From Butyrivibrio fibrisolvens 16/4 (GTDB lineage: Bacteria; Bacillota; Clostridia; Lachnospirales; Lachnospiraceae), in the NCBI GenBank assembly GCA_000209815.1, contig FP929036.1, positions 1,645,541 to 1,709,540 of the forward strand: a stretch of DNA of 64,000 bases. Reading direction: 5' to 3'. The stretch's first letter is position 1, and every line of letters starts with the position of its first letter. The notes beneath the pieces were generated by a model, which worked only from the letters and a program-made list of their open reading frames with translations, ran no database searches and had not been told where the DNA came from. A program made the translations under genes and the position numbers. Below are positions 46,928 through 57,326 of this stretch, piece after piece.

Positions 46928-47783
46928 AAATCTTGAGAGATTATATAATGGTCTTTGGAAAGAAAATCCTACTTTTGTACTGATGCTTGGTATGTGTCCA
47001 ACACTTGCCGTAACAACATCAGCTATTAACGGTATAGGAATGGGACTTTCTACTACAGTTGTTCTTGTTCTTTCAAACATGATGATTTCAGCACTTAGAA
47101 CCATCATTCCAGATAGAGTAAGAATGCCAGCATTCATTGTAGTAGTTGCTTCCTTTGTAACTATAGTTCAGTTCTTAATGCAAGGCTTTACCCCTTCATT
47201 ATATGCGTCACTTGGAATTTATATTCCTCTTATTGTAGTTAACTGTATTATCTTAGGACGTGCAGAGAGCTATGCATCAAAAAATCCTGTTATACCTTCA
47301 ATGTTTGACGGTATAGGAATGGGACTTGGCTTTACTGTTGGACTTACTCTTATTGGTACAGTTAGAGAAATCCTTGGAAATGGTTCTGTTTTTGGTAATA
47401 ATATTGATATTTTAAATAATTATCACATTACATTATTTGGACTTGCCCCTGGTGCTTTTATTGTGCTTGGTTTCCTTGTAGCTATTATGAATGTAGTTAG
47501 AAGAAATATGGAAGCAAAAGGCAAGCCTCTTCCTGCAGTACAAGGGTGCTTAGGAGGAGATTGTTCTGGATGTACTTTGTCTTCAGCTTGTAAGGGAAAA
47601 TCTCTTGTACACCATGTAGAGGAGCTTCCTCCTGTTGATCCTAAGGATGTGGCAAAACCACAGCCTGCGCCATCAGATGTGAAGCATACAGCTAATGCAA
47701 AGAACACTGAAGACGTTGAAAAATCAGGCTCTGATTCATCTTATGCAGATGATGATGAAGTAGGAAAGGAGGAGAATAAATAA
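46920..47783 (+). CDS. rnfE: Rnf complex subunit RnfE with Cys-rich C-terminal tail
   Basis: RnfE pairs with RnfA in the membrane; together they hold an iron-sulfur cluster through conserved Cys residues, here C26 (MLGMCPTLA) and C109 (VVNCIIL). I chose ATG 46920, eight bases after AGGAGGT. The protein has 287 residues, about 85 more than the usual 200. The membrane part ends near residue 192. The tail has C210-x4-C215-x2-C218-x5-C224, then a Pro- and acid-rich region to the end. The tail is described under findings. It overlaps rnfA by one base. Confidence 0.93.
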   Translation: MNKNLERLYNGLWKENPTFVLMLGMCPTLAVTTSAINGIGMGLSTTVVLVLSNMMISALRTIIPDRVRMPAFIVVVASFVTIVQFLMQGFTPSLYASLGIYIPLIVVNCIILGRAESYASKNPVIPSMFDGIGMGLGFTVGLTLIGTVREILGNGSVFGNNIDILNNYHITLFGLAPGAFIVLGFLVAIMNVVRRNMEAKGKPLPAVQGCLGGDCSGCTLSSACKGKSLVHHVEELPPVDPKDVAKPQPAPSDVKHTANAKNTEDVEKSGSDSSYADDDEVGKEENK

Positions 47784-48367
47784 TGAGTTACTTTACTGGA
47801 TTAGTATTATTATTAGTATCTTCAGCCATTGTAAATAACGTTGTTCTTTCTCAGTTCCTTGGCCTTTGTCCTTTCCTTGGAGTATCAAAAAGAGTTGAAA
47901 CAGCAGCAGGTATGGGTGGAGCGGTAATATTCGTAATTACGATAGCTTCATTTGTATCATCAGTTATTTTTAAATTTATTCTTGCGCCTACAGGTTTTGA
48001 ATATATGCAGACAATCGTATTTATTCTTGTTATTGCTGCACTTGTTCAATTCGTAGAAATGGTTTTGAAGAAAAATGTACCATCACTTTATCGTTCTCTT
48101 GGTGTTTATCTTCCTTTGATTACAACCAACTGCGCAGTTCTTGGTACAGCTATCAATAATGTTACAAATAACTACGATATTCTCGAATCTGTTATAAATG
48201 GCTTCGGTGTTGCTGTTGGTTTTACAATTGCAATTGTTATTATGGCAGGTATTAGAGAAAAAATTGAATACAATGACATCCCTGGAGTATTCAAGGGGTC
48301 AGCTATAGTTCTTATTACAGCAGGACTAATGGCTATGGCATTCCTTGGATTTTCAGGTGTAATTTAA
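47783..48367 (+). CDS. rnfA: Rnf complex subunit RnfA
   Basis: RnfA is the partner of RnfE in the membrane. The 194 residues have six hydrophobic helices. The family signatures are NNVVLSQFLGLCPFLGVS and LITTNCAVLGTA, which hold the cluster-binding Cys residues, and a C-terminal VFKGSAIVLITAGLMAMAF. It starts on the rnfE stop (TAATG) and precedes rnfB by 13 bases. Confidence 0.95.
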   Translation: MSYFTGLVLLLVSSAIVNNVVLSQFLGLCPFLGVSKRVETAAGMGGAVIFVITIASFVSSVIFKFILAPTGFEYMQTIVFILVIAALVQFVEMVLKKNVPSLYRSLGVYLPLITTNCAVLGTAINNVTNNYDILESVINGFGVAVGFTIAIVIMAGIREKIEYNDIPGVFKGSAIVLITAGLMAMAFLGFSGVI

Positions 48368-48380
48368 GGAGGGCTGACAA

Positions 48381-49172
48381 ATGAGTATAGCAGGAATTTT
48401 ACTGGCAGCTGTTATTGTTGGCGCTACCGGTTGTATTATAGGATTTTTCCTTTGTTTTTCTGCAGAGAAATTTAAAGTAGAGGTTGACCCAAAGGAAGAA
48501 GCGATACTTGGAGTTTTACCTGGAAACAATTGTGGTGGTTGCGGTTATGCAGGATGTTCTGGTTTGGCTGCTGCTATTGCAAAAGGTGAGGCACCTACAA
48601 ATCAATGCCCTGTAGGAGGAGCACCAGTTGCTGCCCTTATTTCAGAAATAATGGGTGTTGAAGCTTCTGATAATGTCAGAAAAGTTGCCTTTGTAATGTG
48701 TAATGGTACCTGTGACCATGCAAAGCAGCTTTATGATTATGATGGTGTAGAAGATTGTAGAGCTATGGCTTTCGTTCCAGGTGGCGGTCCAAAAGCCTGC
48801 AGCTATGGTTGCATGGGATTTGGTTCTTGTGTTAAGGCTTGTCCATTTGATGCCATTCATATTATTGATGGTGTAGCACTAGTAGACAAAGAGGCTTGTA
48901 AAGCTTGCGGAAAGTGCGTAGCTGTTTGTCCTAACCATCTTATTGAGCTTATTCCTTATGATTTCGGACATGCTGTTCGATGCCATAATAATGATAAGGG
49001 CAAAGATGTTATGGCTGTTTGTAGCGTAGGCTGTATCGGCTGTCACAAATGTGAAAAGGTCTGTGAGAGCGATGCTATCCACGTAGATGGTTTCTTTGCT
49101 CATATTGATCAGGATAAATGTACCAGCTGCGGTAAATGTGCAGAGGCTTGTCCTAGACATATTATTCTTTAA
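48381..49172 (+). CDS. rnfB: Rnf complex subunit RnfB
   Basis: RnfB accepts electrons from ferredoxin. The 263 residues have an N-terminal membrane helix (4-28), then a CX2CX4CX(n)C cluster domain with NNCGGCGYAGC and CPVGG. Ferredoxin-like 4Fe-4S motifs follow (CPFDAI, CKACGKCVAVCP, CIGCHKCEKVC, CTSCGKCAEACP). This closes rnfCDGEAB, the standard Clostridial order. A terminator follows. Confidence 0.96.
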   Translation: MSIAGILLAAVIVGATGCIIGFFLCFSAEKFKVEVDPKEEAILGVLPGNNCGGCGYAGCSGLAAAIAKGEAPTNQCPVGGAPVAALISEIMGVEASDNVRKVAFVMCNGTCDHAKQLYDYDGVEDCRAMAFVPGGGPKACSYGCMGFGSCVKACPFDAIHIIDGVALVDKEACKACGKCVAVCPNHLIELIPYDFGHAVRCHNNDKGKDVMAVCSVGCIGCHKCEKVCESDAIHVDGFFAHIDQDKCTSCGKCAEACPRHIIL

Positions 49173-49185
49173 ATATTATATTATT

Positions 49186-49219
49186 AGGCTTCACGTTTTC
49201 ATGCGTGAAGCCTTTTTTA
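49186..49219 (+). terminator. Intrinsic terminator of the rnf operon
   Basis: The arms AGGCTTCACG (49186-49195) and CGTGAAGCCT (49204-49213) are perfect. T6 follows. Confidence 0.92.
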
Positions 49220-49298
49220 ACAAAAGAATCATATTATTTTGATAGAATACAAAGGTGTAATTATTTGCATCAAATTCAATCGGAGGAAATCTACTGAT

Positions 49299-51207
49299 AT
49301 GATTTTACTAAAAAGCCAATTTCATAGGGCTTTTTTCATAGCTACCTTGGTGCTGTGTATATCAATTCTTTTCACTACCTTTTTAGAGAAGAGAACAGAT
49401 AGACCTCAAAACAGGTGGTTTATCACTTTGATTGGAATAGTATTCCTGAACGCTATTTCTGAAATTTTTACAACAATATTTACACCTATCGCTTTAGATT
49501 CTCATTTTAATTTCATATGTCTTTTAATCGCTGATAATACCTACTTTATTTTTCATACTGCTTTATGCCCAATGCTTTATATCTATGTTTCAAGTGTTAC
49601 AGGCAAAAACAGAAGAAGAAAAAATCAAAAACTGTATTATCATTAATTCCTTTCTTTGTAACTGAATTTTTTACCTTTATTAATCCTATTAATAATTGCG
49701 TATTTTATTACGATGATGGACTAACTTTTGTAAGAAATTGGGCTGAATATTTAATATATGCTGCAGCTATATTTTACTTTGCTCTGTCAATTGGTCAGCT
49801 GTTTTTAGCTGGCAGTCAATGACTTTTAGAAGAGGTATAGCACTTGCTTATCTATTTATTGCTGCTATTATTGGCGTATACATTCAGCTTGTTAATATGG
49901 ATATAAAAGCCGAGCTATTTGCAGAGGCTATAGCATTAATGGGGGCCATGATAGCAATAGAAAGTGAAGATGATCGTTTAGATGCTGATACACGTATTTA
50001 TAATCGTCGCGCTCTTCAAATGGATATTCATAGTATTATTACAATGAAAGAGCAGGCTAGTTTAATATTTATAAAAATCAGTAATGCCAATATTATTGAG
50101 CGTGTCACAAGATCCACAAACTATGATGTATTTTCAATTGCTGTAGCTGATTATTTAAAGACATTAGTTCCAAGATATAAAATATATCATCCCAATAAGG
50201 AATGCTTTGTAATTATCTTTAATCAATTTGATAAGGTGTCTATCTCCCAGATAATTGCAAATATCATACTTAGATTTGAAGATGAATGGCAGCTTTATAG
50301 GACTGCCTTTAAGCTTGATGCTAATATATTAAATGCCAAAATCCCTACTGATTTAAATACCTATGATGACATTATTTATATTGCTGATAGCATAATTCCT
50401 TCAGGCACTATTAGTCCAGGAGAGGAATTTCATTGGATTAGACGAAGAATTGATGTGGAACAAGCCATCAGAAATAGCCTGATACAGGGAAACTTTGAGG
50501 TACATTACCAGCCTACAGTTTACGCTGATGATTTTCATGTTCATGGAGCAGAAGCTTTAGTTAGAATGAACGATTCTGTTGTAGGTGCCATATCTCCACA
50601 AGAGTTTATTCCAATAGCAGAACAAATTGGTGTTGTAGATCAAATAGACGATTATGTTTTATCGGAAGTATGCAAATTCATAAAGGAATGTAATCCAATT
50701 AAATATCAGTATGATTGCATAAATGTAAATTTGTCTGTAATCCAATGCTTACAAAACGGTTTTGTTGAGCACATTTTAAAATTAGTAGATGAATATGGTA
50801 TCGATCATTCATATATTAATTTTGAAATAACGGAATCTGTAGGAGCAGAAGATTACTTTACACTGGCAAAAGTTGCACACGATTTGAAAATTTCAGGTTT
50901 TCACCTTTCTATGGATGATTATGGTACTGGATATTCCAACATGGAAGGAATGTTTGAGCTTGAATTTGATATTGTAAAAATTGATAAAAGTATTTTATGG
51001 AATGCAGATAAAAGCGAAAGAGGACGTTCTCTATTAGTTAATAGCATTAGAATGATTAAGGATTTAGGCTGTGAAGTATTAGTAGAAGGTATTGAGACAA
51101 AAGAGCATGTAGAGCTTCTCCAGCAATATGATGTAGACTATATGCAGGGATTTTATTTCTCAAAACCTATACCTAAAACATTGTTTTTAGATTATTTATC
51201 TAAATAG
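49299..51207 (+). CDS. Membrane-bound EAL-domain c-di-GMP phosphodiesterase with degenerate GGDEF domain (two frame breaks)
   Basis: The start ATG 49299 follows GGAGG. One A is missing at A6 (49619-49624) and another near 49814. Rejoined, the product has about 636 residues. The first 200 form six or so membrane helices. A degenerate GGDEF domain follows (about 225-385) in which the GGDEF motif is replaced by NKECF, so it cannot make c-di-GMP. The EAL domain (about 390-636) keeps its catalytic set: E of AEAL, N and E of INFEITES, DD of MDDYGTG, K of KIDKS and E of VEGIET. It should degrade c-di-GMP, which in motile bacteria favours swimming. Confidence 0.9.
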
Positions 51208-51266
51208 TTGCTTTATTGTAATATTTAGTGGTAATATGAACGCGATATTTTAAAGGGAGAAGCGCT

Positions 51267-52100
51267 ATGTACGGACATGATTTTACTGAAAAGAAGCGTG
51301 TTGTAGTAAAAGTTGGTTCATCCACTATAACACATGAAGCTACTGGTAACATTGATTACACTAAATTAGAACGTCTTGTTAGACAGCTTTGCGATTTACG
51401 CGCCCAGGGTAAAGATGTTTGCCTTGTATCTTCTGGCGCCATAGCTGTTGGTCGTTATGCCATCGGCTTAAAGGAACGTCCAAAGGATTTAGCTACAAAA
51501 CAGGCTTGTGCTTCTATCGGACAGGCTTATTTAATGTCTGTCTATCAAAAACTATTTTCAGAATACAATCAAAGGGCTGGTCAGATTCTTATGACTAAAA
51601 AGACAATGACTGATCCTGAGTCCAGAGAGAACGCACGTAATACATTCGAGCAGCTTTTCAAACTTGGAGTTATTCCTGTAGTAAATGAAAATGATACGGT
51701 TGCCACTCACGAGATTCAATTTGGCGATAATGATTCTCTTTCCGCTATCGTTACTGCTTTGGTGCATGCTGATGCACTTATACTCCTTTCAGATATCGAG
51801 GGATTATATACAGATAATCCAAATACTAACCCAGATGCTCGGTTTGTTCCTATAGTTGAAAACCTTGATGACGTTATGGATATGGCAAGCTCAGACAGTA
51901 GTTCAAATGTTGGAACAGGTGGAATGACAGCAAAGCTTCGTGCTGCCCAGATTGCCACCTACAGCGGAGCTGATATGGTTATTACAAACGGTGCACATAT
52001 TGGAAATGTTCATCGCATTTTTGAAAACAAGGATAAGGGCACATTATTTGTTTCAAACAAAAGAGATGATGTTCGTATCTTAGATTTATTAGAGGATTAA
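51267..52100 (+). CDS. proB: Glutamate 5-kinase, short form without PUA domain
   Basis: ProB phosphorylates glutamate in proline synthesis. The 277 residues cover only the amino-acid kinase domain: KVGSSTITHEATGNI, SSGAIAVG, NENDTVATHEIQFGDNDSLS and GTGGMTAKLRAA. The usual C-terminal PUA domain (about 100 residues) is absent and the frame closes cleanly with LLED. The short form occurs in other bacteria and eukaryote-like branches. The gene begins the block proB-DUF896-MTHFS-proA. Confidence 0.93.
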   Translation: MYGHDFTEKKRVVVKVGSSTITHEATGNIDYTKLERLVRQLCDLRAQGKDVCLVSSGAIAVGRYAIGLKERPKDLATKQACASIGQAYLMSVYQKLFSEYNQRAGQILMTKKTMTDPESRENARNTFEQLFKLGVIPVVNENDTVATHEIQFGDNDSLSAIVTALVHADALILLSDIEGLYTDNPNTNPDARFVPIVENLDDVMDMASSDSSSNVGTGGMTAKLRAAQIATYSGADMVITNGAHIGNVHRIFENKDKGTLFVSNKRDDVRILDLLED

Positions 52101-52101
52101 A

Positions 52102-52323
52102 ATGATTACAGAGAAAGATATTGCAAGAATTAACGAATTATATCATAAGAGTAAGGCAGAGGGTCTTACAGATGCAGAAAAAGAAGAACAGGCTAAGCTT
52201 AGAAGAGCATATATCGATGCTATTAGAGGTAATGTAAGAGCTCAATTAAATAACATTGATATTATTGACGAAGATGGCAAGGTAGAAAACCTTGGCGAAA
52301 AATATGGAAAGAAGTCTAAATAA
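52102..52323 (+). CDS. DUF896 (YnzC-like) small protein
   Basis: A 73-residue helical protein of the DUF896 family (ITEKDIARINELYHKSKAEG then RRAYIDAIRGNVRAQLNN). The family is common in Firmicutes and its role is unknown. It starts two bases after proB. Its end overlaps the next gene by about 20 bases. Confidence 0.88.
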   Translation: MITEKDIARINELYHKSKAEGLTDAEKEEQAKLRRAYIDAIRGNVRAQLNNIDIIDEDGKVENLGEKYGKKSK

Positions 52324-52903
52324 CGCTGAACTTAGAAAACAAAACAAATTAATGAGAGATGAGATTGCATCATTTGACAGGCAGTTCCTTTCTCAGCAAA
52401 TAGTTATTAGTGTAAAAGCTCTTTTGGAATCTGATTTTAAAAGGGCTGATATTTTTTTGTGCTTTTATCCAACTGGTTCAGAGGTGAATTTACTCCCTCT
52501 TTACAAAGAACTTTTACAAGAAGGAAAACAATTATATTTTCCAATATCTCATAAAGATACTCGTCATTTAGAATTTAGAAAAGTAAGTAATTTAACAACT
52601 GATTTTCATGAGGGCTGTTATGACATAATGGAACCAAATGTTGATTTGCCTTTATATGCCCCAAAAGAAAATACAGTAGTTTTTACTCCTGGTCTTGTAT
52701 TTGACACAAATCTTAACCGATTAGGTTATGGAGCTGGTTATTACGACAGATTTTTCAATGATAATCCTAAGGTTATAAAAATCGGTCTTTGTTATAATGT
52801 ACAAATTAACAACAAAATAACTCCTAAGGAGCATGATATTCCTATGGATTTTATAGTTACTGACAGGCGCATCATAAGGAGAAGTGGTTATGACATTAAT
52901 TGA
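52304..52903 (+). CDS. 5-formyltetrahydrofolate cyclo-ligase family protein
   Basis: The enzyme converts 5-formyl-THF to methenyl-THF with ATP. The roughly 199-residue protein has the N-terminal RKQNKLMRDEI, the substrate loop FCFYPTGSEVNL-like segment at about 55 and the C-terminal signature VFDTNLNRLGYGAGYYDRF. Start choice is uncertain: ATG 52304 lacks a strong ribosome site and overlaps DUF896. An in-frame TTG at 52292 is possible. It overlaps proA by 14 bases. Confidence 0.88.
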   Translation: MERSLNNAELRKQNKLMRDEIASFDRQFLSQQIVISVKALLESDFKRADIFLCFYPTGSEVNLLPLYKELLQEGKQLYFPISHKDTRHLEFRKVSNLTTDFHEGCYDIMEPNVDLPLYAPKENTVVFTPGLVFDTNLNRLGYGAGYYDRFFNDNPKVIKIGLCYNVQINNKITPKEHDIPMDFIVTDRRIIRRSGYDIN

Positions 52904-54132
52904 ACTAGCAACAAAAGCCAAAGAATCAAAATATAGAATTGCCTTATTAGCTTCAGAAACAAAAATAAAGCAATTCTTGCTGTAGCTGACGCGTTAGAAA
53001 ATAATGCATCTGATATTATTAGTGCCAATGCTATTGATATGGAAAATGGCAGGAACAAGGGATTAAATCAAGGCCTCTTGGATCGATTAAAGCTTGATGA
53101 AGCACGTATCAAAGGAATGGCAGATGGACTTAGAGTTGTTGTTGATTTAGAAGATCCAATAGGAAAAATTACTGAAGAATTCGATAGACCTAACGGATTA
53201 AAAATCAAAAAACGTCTTGTTCCAATTGGTGTAGTAGGAGTTATATATGAAGCTAGACCTAATGTAACAGCTGATGTGTTTGGTCTTTGCTTTAAAACAG
53301 GAAATGCTGTTATTTTAAAGGGTGGTAGCGATGCGCTAGAATCAAACAAAGCAATCGTTAAAGTAATAAAAGAAACTCTTAAAAAGAAAATCTTCCAGTT
53401 GATGCAATTACTCTAATAGAAGATACCACCAGAGAATCAACCAATCAAATGATGCGAATGAATGATTACATAGATGTTTTGATTCCTAGAGGTGGAGCTG
53501 GGCTTATAAAGTCAGTTGTAGAAAATGCCTCTGTTCCAGTTATAGAAACTGGTTCTGGCAATTGCCATATATATGTAGATTATGATGCTGATATTGATAT
53601 GGCAATAGACATAATAGATAATGCCAAGACACAACGTATAGGCGTATGTAATGCCTGTGAGTCTTTGGTTATAAATGAAAAAATAGCATCTGAATTACTT
53701 CCAAAATTAAATACAAGATTAAAGGAAAAAGGTGTTCAGATATTTGCAGATAGTAAAGCACGAGCCTTGATGGAAGGCTCAGATGCTGCTACTGAAGAGG
53801 ATTTTGGCACAGAGTATCTTGATTATATTATTTCTGTTAAGACTGTTTCAGATGTAGATGAAGCCATTGCTCATATTAATAAATATAATACAGGCCATTC
53901 AGAATCAATTATTACTAACGATAAAGAAAATGCCGAAAAATTCCTTAGTGGAATAGATGCAGCCTGTGTTTATGTAAATGCTTCCACCAGATTTACTGAT
54001 GGATTTGAATTTGGCTTTGGTGCCGAAATCGGTATTAGCACTCAAAAGCTTCATGCCAGAGGTCCTATGGGGCTTTTAGCATTAACAAGTTATAAATATA
54101 CCATCTATGGTGATGGTCAAATTAGAAAGTAA
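52890..54132 (+). CDS. proA: Gamma-glutamyl phosphate reductase (two frame breaks)
   Basis: ProA reduces gamma-glutamyl phosphate, the second step of proline synthesis. The frame breaks at A5 (52961-52965) and at A4 (53387-53390), with one A missing from each. Rejoined, the protein has about 414 residues, the usual size. Signatures are [32 protein letters not shown] and the active-site Cys in GVCNACESL. The C-terminal [20 protein letters not shown] is also complete. The start ATG 52890 follows AAGGAG and overlaps the folate gene. Confidence 0.94.
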
Positions 54133-54146
54133 GATAGGATTTTTAA

Positions 54147-55580
54147 ATGAGTATTACAGATTTATTAAACAATGCTCCAGAGCAGGAGCCAGAACGTCAA
54201 TATTATTTTATTGAGGAAGCAAAGAAAATAATTGCAAAAAAAGAGCAGGAATTAGGTCGTAAGCTTACCTGTTGTGTTACTACATTTGGTTGCCAGATGA
54301 ATGCCAGAGATTCAGAGAAGCTTCTTGGTATTTTAAAGCAAATTGGATATGTAGAAACAGAAAGCGAAAACGCTGATTTTGTAATTTATAATACTTGTAC
54401 TGTACGTGAAAATGCTAATAACAAGGTATATGGTCATCTTGGTATTCTTCACGGATACAAGAAAAAGAATAAGGATATGATGATTGGTCTCTGTGGATGT
54501 ATGATGCAGGAGCCTACTGTCATTGAACATCTTAAGGCTAATTACAAATTCGTAGATCTTATTTTTGGTACACACAATCTTTATAAGTTTGCAGAATTAT
54601 TTACAACAGCTCTTCTTAATAAAAAAGGTATGATTATTGACATTTGGAAGGACACAGATAAAATCGTTGAGAATCTTCCAATTTCTCGTAAATACCCATT
54701 TAAGTCTGGTGTAAATATTAGTTTTGGCTGCAATAATTTCTGTTCTTATTGTATCGTACCTTATGTAAGAGGTCGCGAGCGTTCTAGAAAGCCTGAGGAC
54801 ATTGTTGCAGAGATTAAAGAGCTTGTAGCTGATGGCGTTGTAGAAGTTATGCTACTTGGCCAGAATGTAAATTCATACGGAGTAGGATTAGAGGAAAAGA
54901 TCAGCTTTGCAGATCTTCTTCGAATGGTAAACGACATCGAAGGATTAAAGCGAATTCGTTTTATGACTCCACATCCAAAGGATTTATCAGATGACTTAAT
55001 TGAGGCTATGGCTACTTGTGACAAGGTATGCCACCACATGCACCTTCCACTTCAGTCGGGAAGCACAGAAATCCTCAAGAAAATGAATCGTCGTTACACA
55101 AAGGAGCATTACCTTGGCTTGGTTGAAAAGCTTCGTGCTCGTATTCCAGATGTGGCAATCACAACAGATATTATTGTTGGTTTCCCAGGTGAAACAGAAG
55201 AAGACTTCCTTGATACTATGGATGTAGTAGACAAGGTTCATTATGATTCTGCATTTACATTCATCTATTCAAAGAGAACTGGTACACCTGCTGCAGCTAT
55301 GGAAAATCAGGTTCCAGAAGATGTTGTAAAGGATAGATTCGATAGACTTCTTGCCCTCGTTCAAAAGCATGGTCATGATAAGGTAAAATCTTTAGAGGGA
55401 ACTGTTCAGGAGGTTCTTGTAGAAGAGGTAAACGAGCAGGATAATACTCTTGTTTCAGGAAAGCTTGCAAATAATGTTACAGTTCATTTCCCTGGAGATG
55501 AATCTATGATTGGAAAAATTGTCAATGTTAGGTTAAACTGTTGTAAGGGATTTTATTTTATAGGTGAAATCGCCGAATAA
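54147..55580 (+). CDS. miaB: tRNA-2-methylthio-N6-dimethylallyladenosine synthase MiaB
   Basis: MiaB adds a methylthio group to i6A37 in tRNA. The 477 residues have the N-terminal UPF0004 domain (CVTTFGCQMNARDSEK and an N-terminal extension of about 35 residues), the radical SAM motif C195-x3-C199-x2-C202 in GCNNFCSYCIVPYVRG, and a C-terminal TRAM domain (from about 412). A second cluster uses C44-type residues of the N-terminal domain. It is 14 bases after proA. Confidence 0.95.
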   Translation: MSITDLLNNAPEQEPERQYYFIEEAKKIIAKKEQELGRKLTCCVTTFGCQMNARDSEKLLGILKQIGYVETESENADFVIYNTCTVRENANNKVYGHLGILHGYKKKNKDMMIGLCGCMMQEPTVIEHLKANYKFVDLIFGTHNLYKFAELFTTALLNKKGMIIDIWKDTDKIVENLPISRKYPFKSGVNISFGCNNFCSYCIVPYVRGRERSRKPEDIVAEIKELVADGVVEVMLLGQNVNSYGVGLEEKISFADLLRMVNDIEGLKRIRFMTPHPKDLSDDLIEAMATCDKVCHHMHLPLQSGSTEILKKMNRRYTKEHYLGLVEKLRARIPDVAITTDIIVGFPGETEEDFLDTMDVVDKVHYDSAFTFIYSKRTGTPAAAMENQVPEDVVKDRFDRLLALVQKHGHDKVKSLEGTVQEVLVEEVNEQDNTLVSGKLANNVTVHFPGDESMIGKIVNVRLNCCKGFYFIGEIAE

Positions 55581-55604
55581 TATAACTTACAAGGGGGAGA
55601 GTGT

Positions 55605-56222
55605 ATGTTTGCTTATGTTCGCGGCACACTTTCAGATATTGATGAAAATATTGTTATAGTAGAGAATAATGGAGTGGGCTATTGCTTAAGCTCATCTATG
55701 AACACTATCAGGCAGTTGCCTGCAATCGGTTCAGAGGTAAAGCTTAATACAAAGCTCATTCCAAAAGAGGATTCTCTTACTTTATATGGATTTTATGATA
55801 AGGAGGAGCTTAAGATGTTTGAGCTTCTTCTTTCAGTTAGTGGCATTGGACCAAAGGGGGCTCTTGCTATCCTTAGTTCTATGACTGTTAGCGACATTCA
55901 GTTTGCTGTGGCAGGTGAGGATGCAAAGGCTTTTGCTGCCTGCCCTGGTATTGGTAAAAAGACAGCCGAAAGAGCTATTATCGATCTCAAGGACAAGGTA
56001 GATATTATTGGTGCATTTGAAGCTAAGATTACTTCAGACTTATCAGGAAAGAAGAGTGCTTCTCCTGGAATTTCTGTTAAGGAAGAAGTATTAGAGGCCT
56101 TAGTTGCACTTGGATATTCGGCTAGCAATGCAGCTCGTGCATTAGATAAAATGGCAATCACAGAATCCACTACAACAGAGCAGCTTTTAGGTGACACCTT
56201 AAAACAGATGTCATTCTTATAA
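55605..56222 (+). CDS. ruvA: Holliday junction DNA helicase subunit RuvA
   Basis: RuvA binds the four-way junction and loads RuvB. The 205 residues have the N-terminal OB fold (MFAYVRGTL), the two HhH motifs (LSVSGIGPKGALAIL and ACPGIGKKTAERAIIDL) and the C-terminal domain (VLEALVALGYSASNAARAL). It lies next to ruvB, the usual order; ruvC is not present here. Confidence 0.96.
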   Translation: MFAYVRGTLSDIDENIVIVENNGVGYCLSSSMNTIRQLPAIGSEVKLNTKLIPKEDSLTLYGFYDKEELKMFELLLSVSGIGPKGALAILSSMTVSDIQFAVAGEDAKAFAACPGIGKKTAERAIIDLKDKVDIIGAFEAKITSDLSGKKSASPGISVKEEVLEALVALGYSASNAARALDKMAITESTTTEQLLGDTLKQMSFL

Positions 56223-56237
56223 TTCAGGGAGTTTACA

Positions 56238-57251
56238 ATGTTATCTAATAAACAAATCACATCAACAATAGCAAGTCATGAAGATCTTGTTAATGATAAT
56301 GCCCTTAGACCAAAGTCTTTTGATGGTTACATCGGTCAGACTAAGGTTAAGGAAAATATGAAAATATATATTGAGGCTGCCAAGAATCGTGGGGATGCTT
56401 TGGATCACGTTCTATTATATGGCCCTCCAGGACTTGGAAAAACCACATTAGCTGGAATAGTTGCAGGAGAGATGGGCTCAAATATAAAGGTTACTTCAGG
56501 CCCAGCTATTACTATTCCTGGTGAGATAGTAGCTGTTCTTATGACACTAAAGGATGGAGATATTTTATTTATTGATGAAATCCATCGTTTGTCAAAACCT
56601 GTTGAAGAAACCTTGTATTCAGCTATGGAAGATTTTGCAGTAGATATCGTAATGGGCAAAGATACTACTGCACGTTCTATTCATACAAAACTTCCACGTT
56701 TTACATTAATAGGTGCCACTACACGACCTGGTTTGCTTTCTGCACCTCTTAGAGATCGTTTTGGTATCATTGGTCATATGGATTATTACACTCCAGAAGA
56801 GCTTTCTACAATTGTTACAGCATCAGCTGCTAAACTTAATGCACCTATTGATTATGAGGGAGCATATCAGATAGCACTTCGTTCCAGAGGGACACCTCGA
56901 CTTGCTAATAGATACCTTAAACGTGTTAGAGATTATGCAGAAGTTCGCTACGATGGAGCAATCACTAAAGAAGTAGCATCAGCTACACTTGATTCTCTTG
57001 AAGTAGATACATTAGGCCTTGATTATAACGACAGAAGCATTCTTTTAGCTATAATAGAGCGTTTCGGCGGTGGTCCTGTGGGACTAGATAATTTGGCGGC
57101 TACTGTAGGCGAGGATTCCGGCACAATCGAGGATGTATATGAACCATATTTATTACAACATGGCCTTATCATTCGTACTCCAAAGGGTAGAGTAGCTACA
57201 AAGCTAGCATACGAGCATTTTAATATGCCTGTACCAGAAAATGTTATATAG
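56238..57251 (+). CDS. ruvB: Holliday junction DNA helicase subunit RuvB
   Basis: RuvB is the AAA+ motor of branch migration. The 337 residues have the Walker A motif GPPGLGKT at 62-69, Walker B FIDEIHRL, sensor-1 IGATTRPG and a C-terminal winged helix with [16 protein letters not shown]. The first lines ([19 protein letters not shown]) are typical. It follows ruvA by 15 bases. Confidence 0.97.
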   Translation: MLSNKQITSTIASHEDLVNDNALRPKSFDGYIGQTKVKENMKIYIEAAKNRGDALDHVLLYGPPGLGKTTLAGIVAGEMGSNIKVTSGPAITIPGEIVAVLMTLKDGDILFIDEIHRLSKPVEETLYSAMEDFAVDIVMGKDTTARSIHTKLPRFTLIGATTRPGLLSAPLRDRFGIIGHMDYYTPEELSTIVTASAAKLNAPIDYEGAYQIALRSRGTPRLANRYLKRVRDYAEVRYDGAITKEVASATLDSLEVDTLGLDYNDRSILLAIIERFGGGPVGLDNLAATVGEDSGTIEDVYEPYLLQHGLIIRTPKGRVATKLAYEHFNMPVPENVI

Positions 57252-57266
57252 ACTACCCCAAAATAC

Positions 57267-57295
57267 TTGTTTTTAAGCCTAAATATATATATAAT
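57267..57295 (+). promoter_or_regulatory. Promoter of zapA
   Basis: TTGTTT (57267-57272), 17 bases and TATAAT (57290-57295), 32 bases before the start codon. Confidence 0.55.
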
Positions 57296-57326
57296 TAAAT
57301 TTGAAATTCTGACGGGAGGATGCGTT

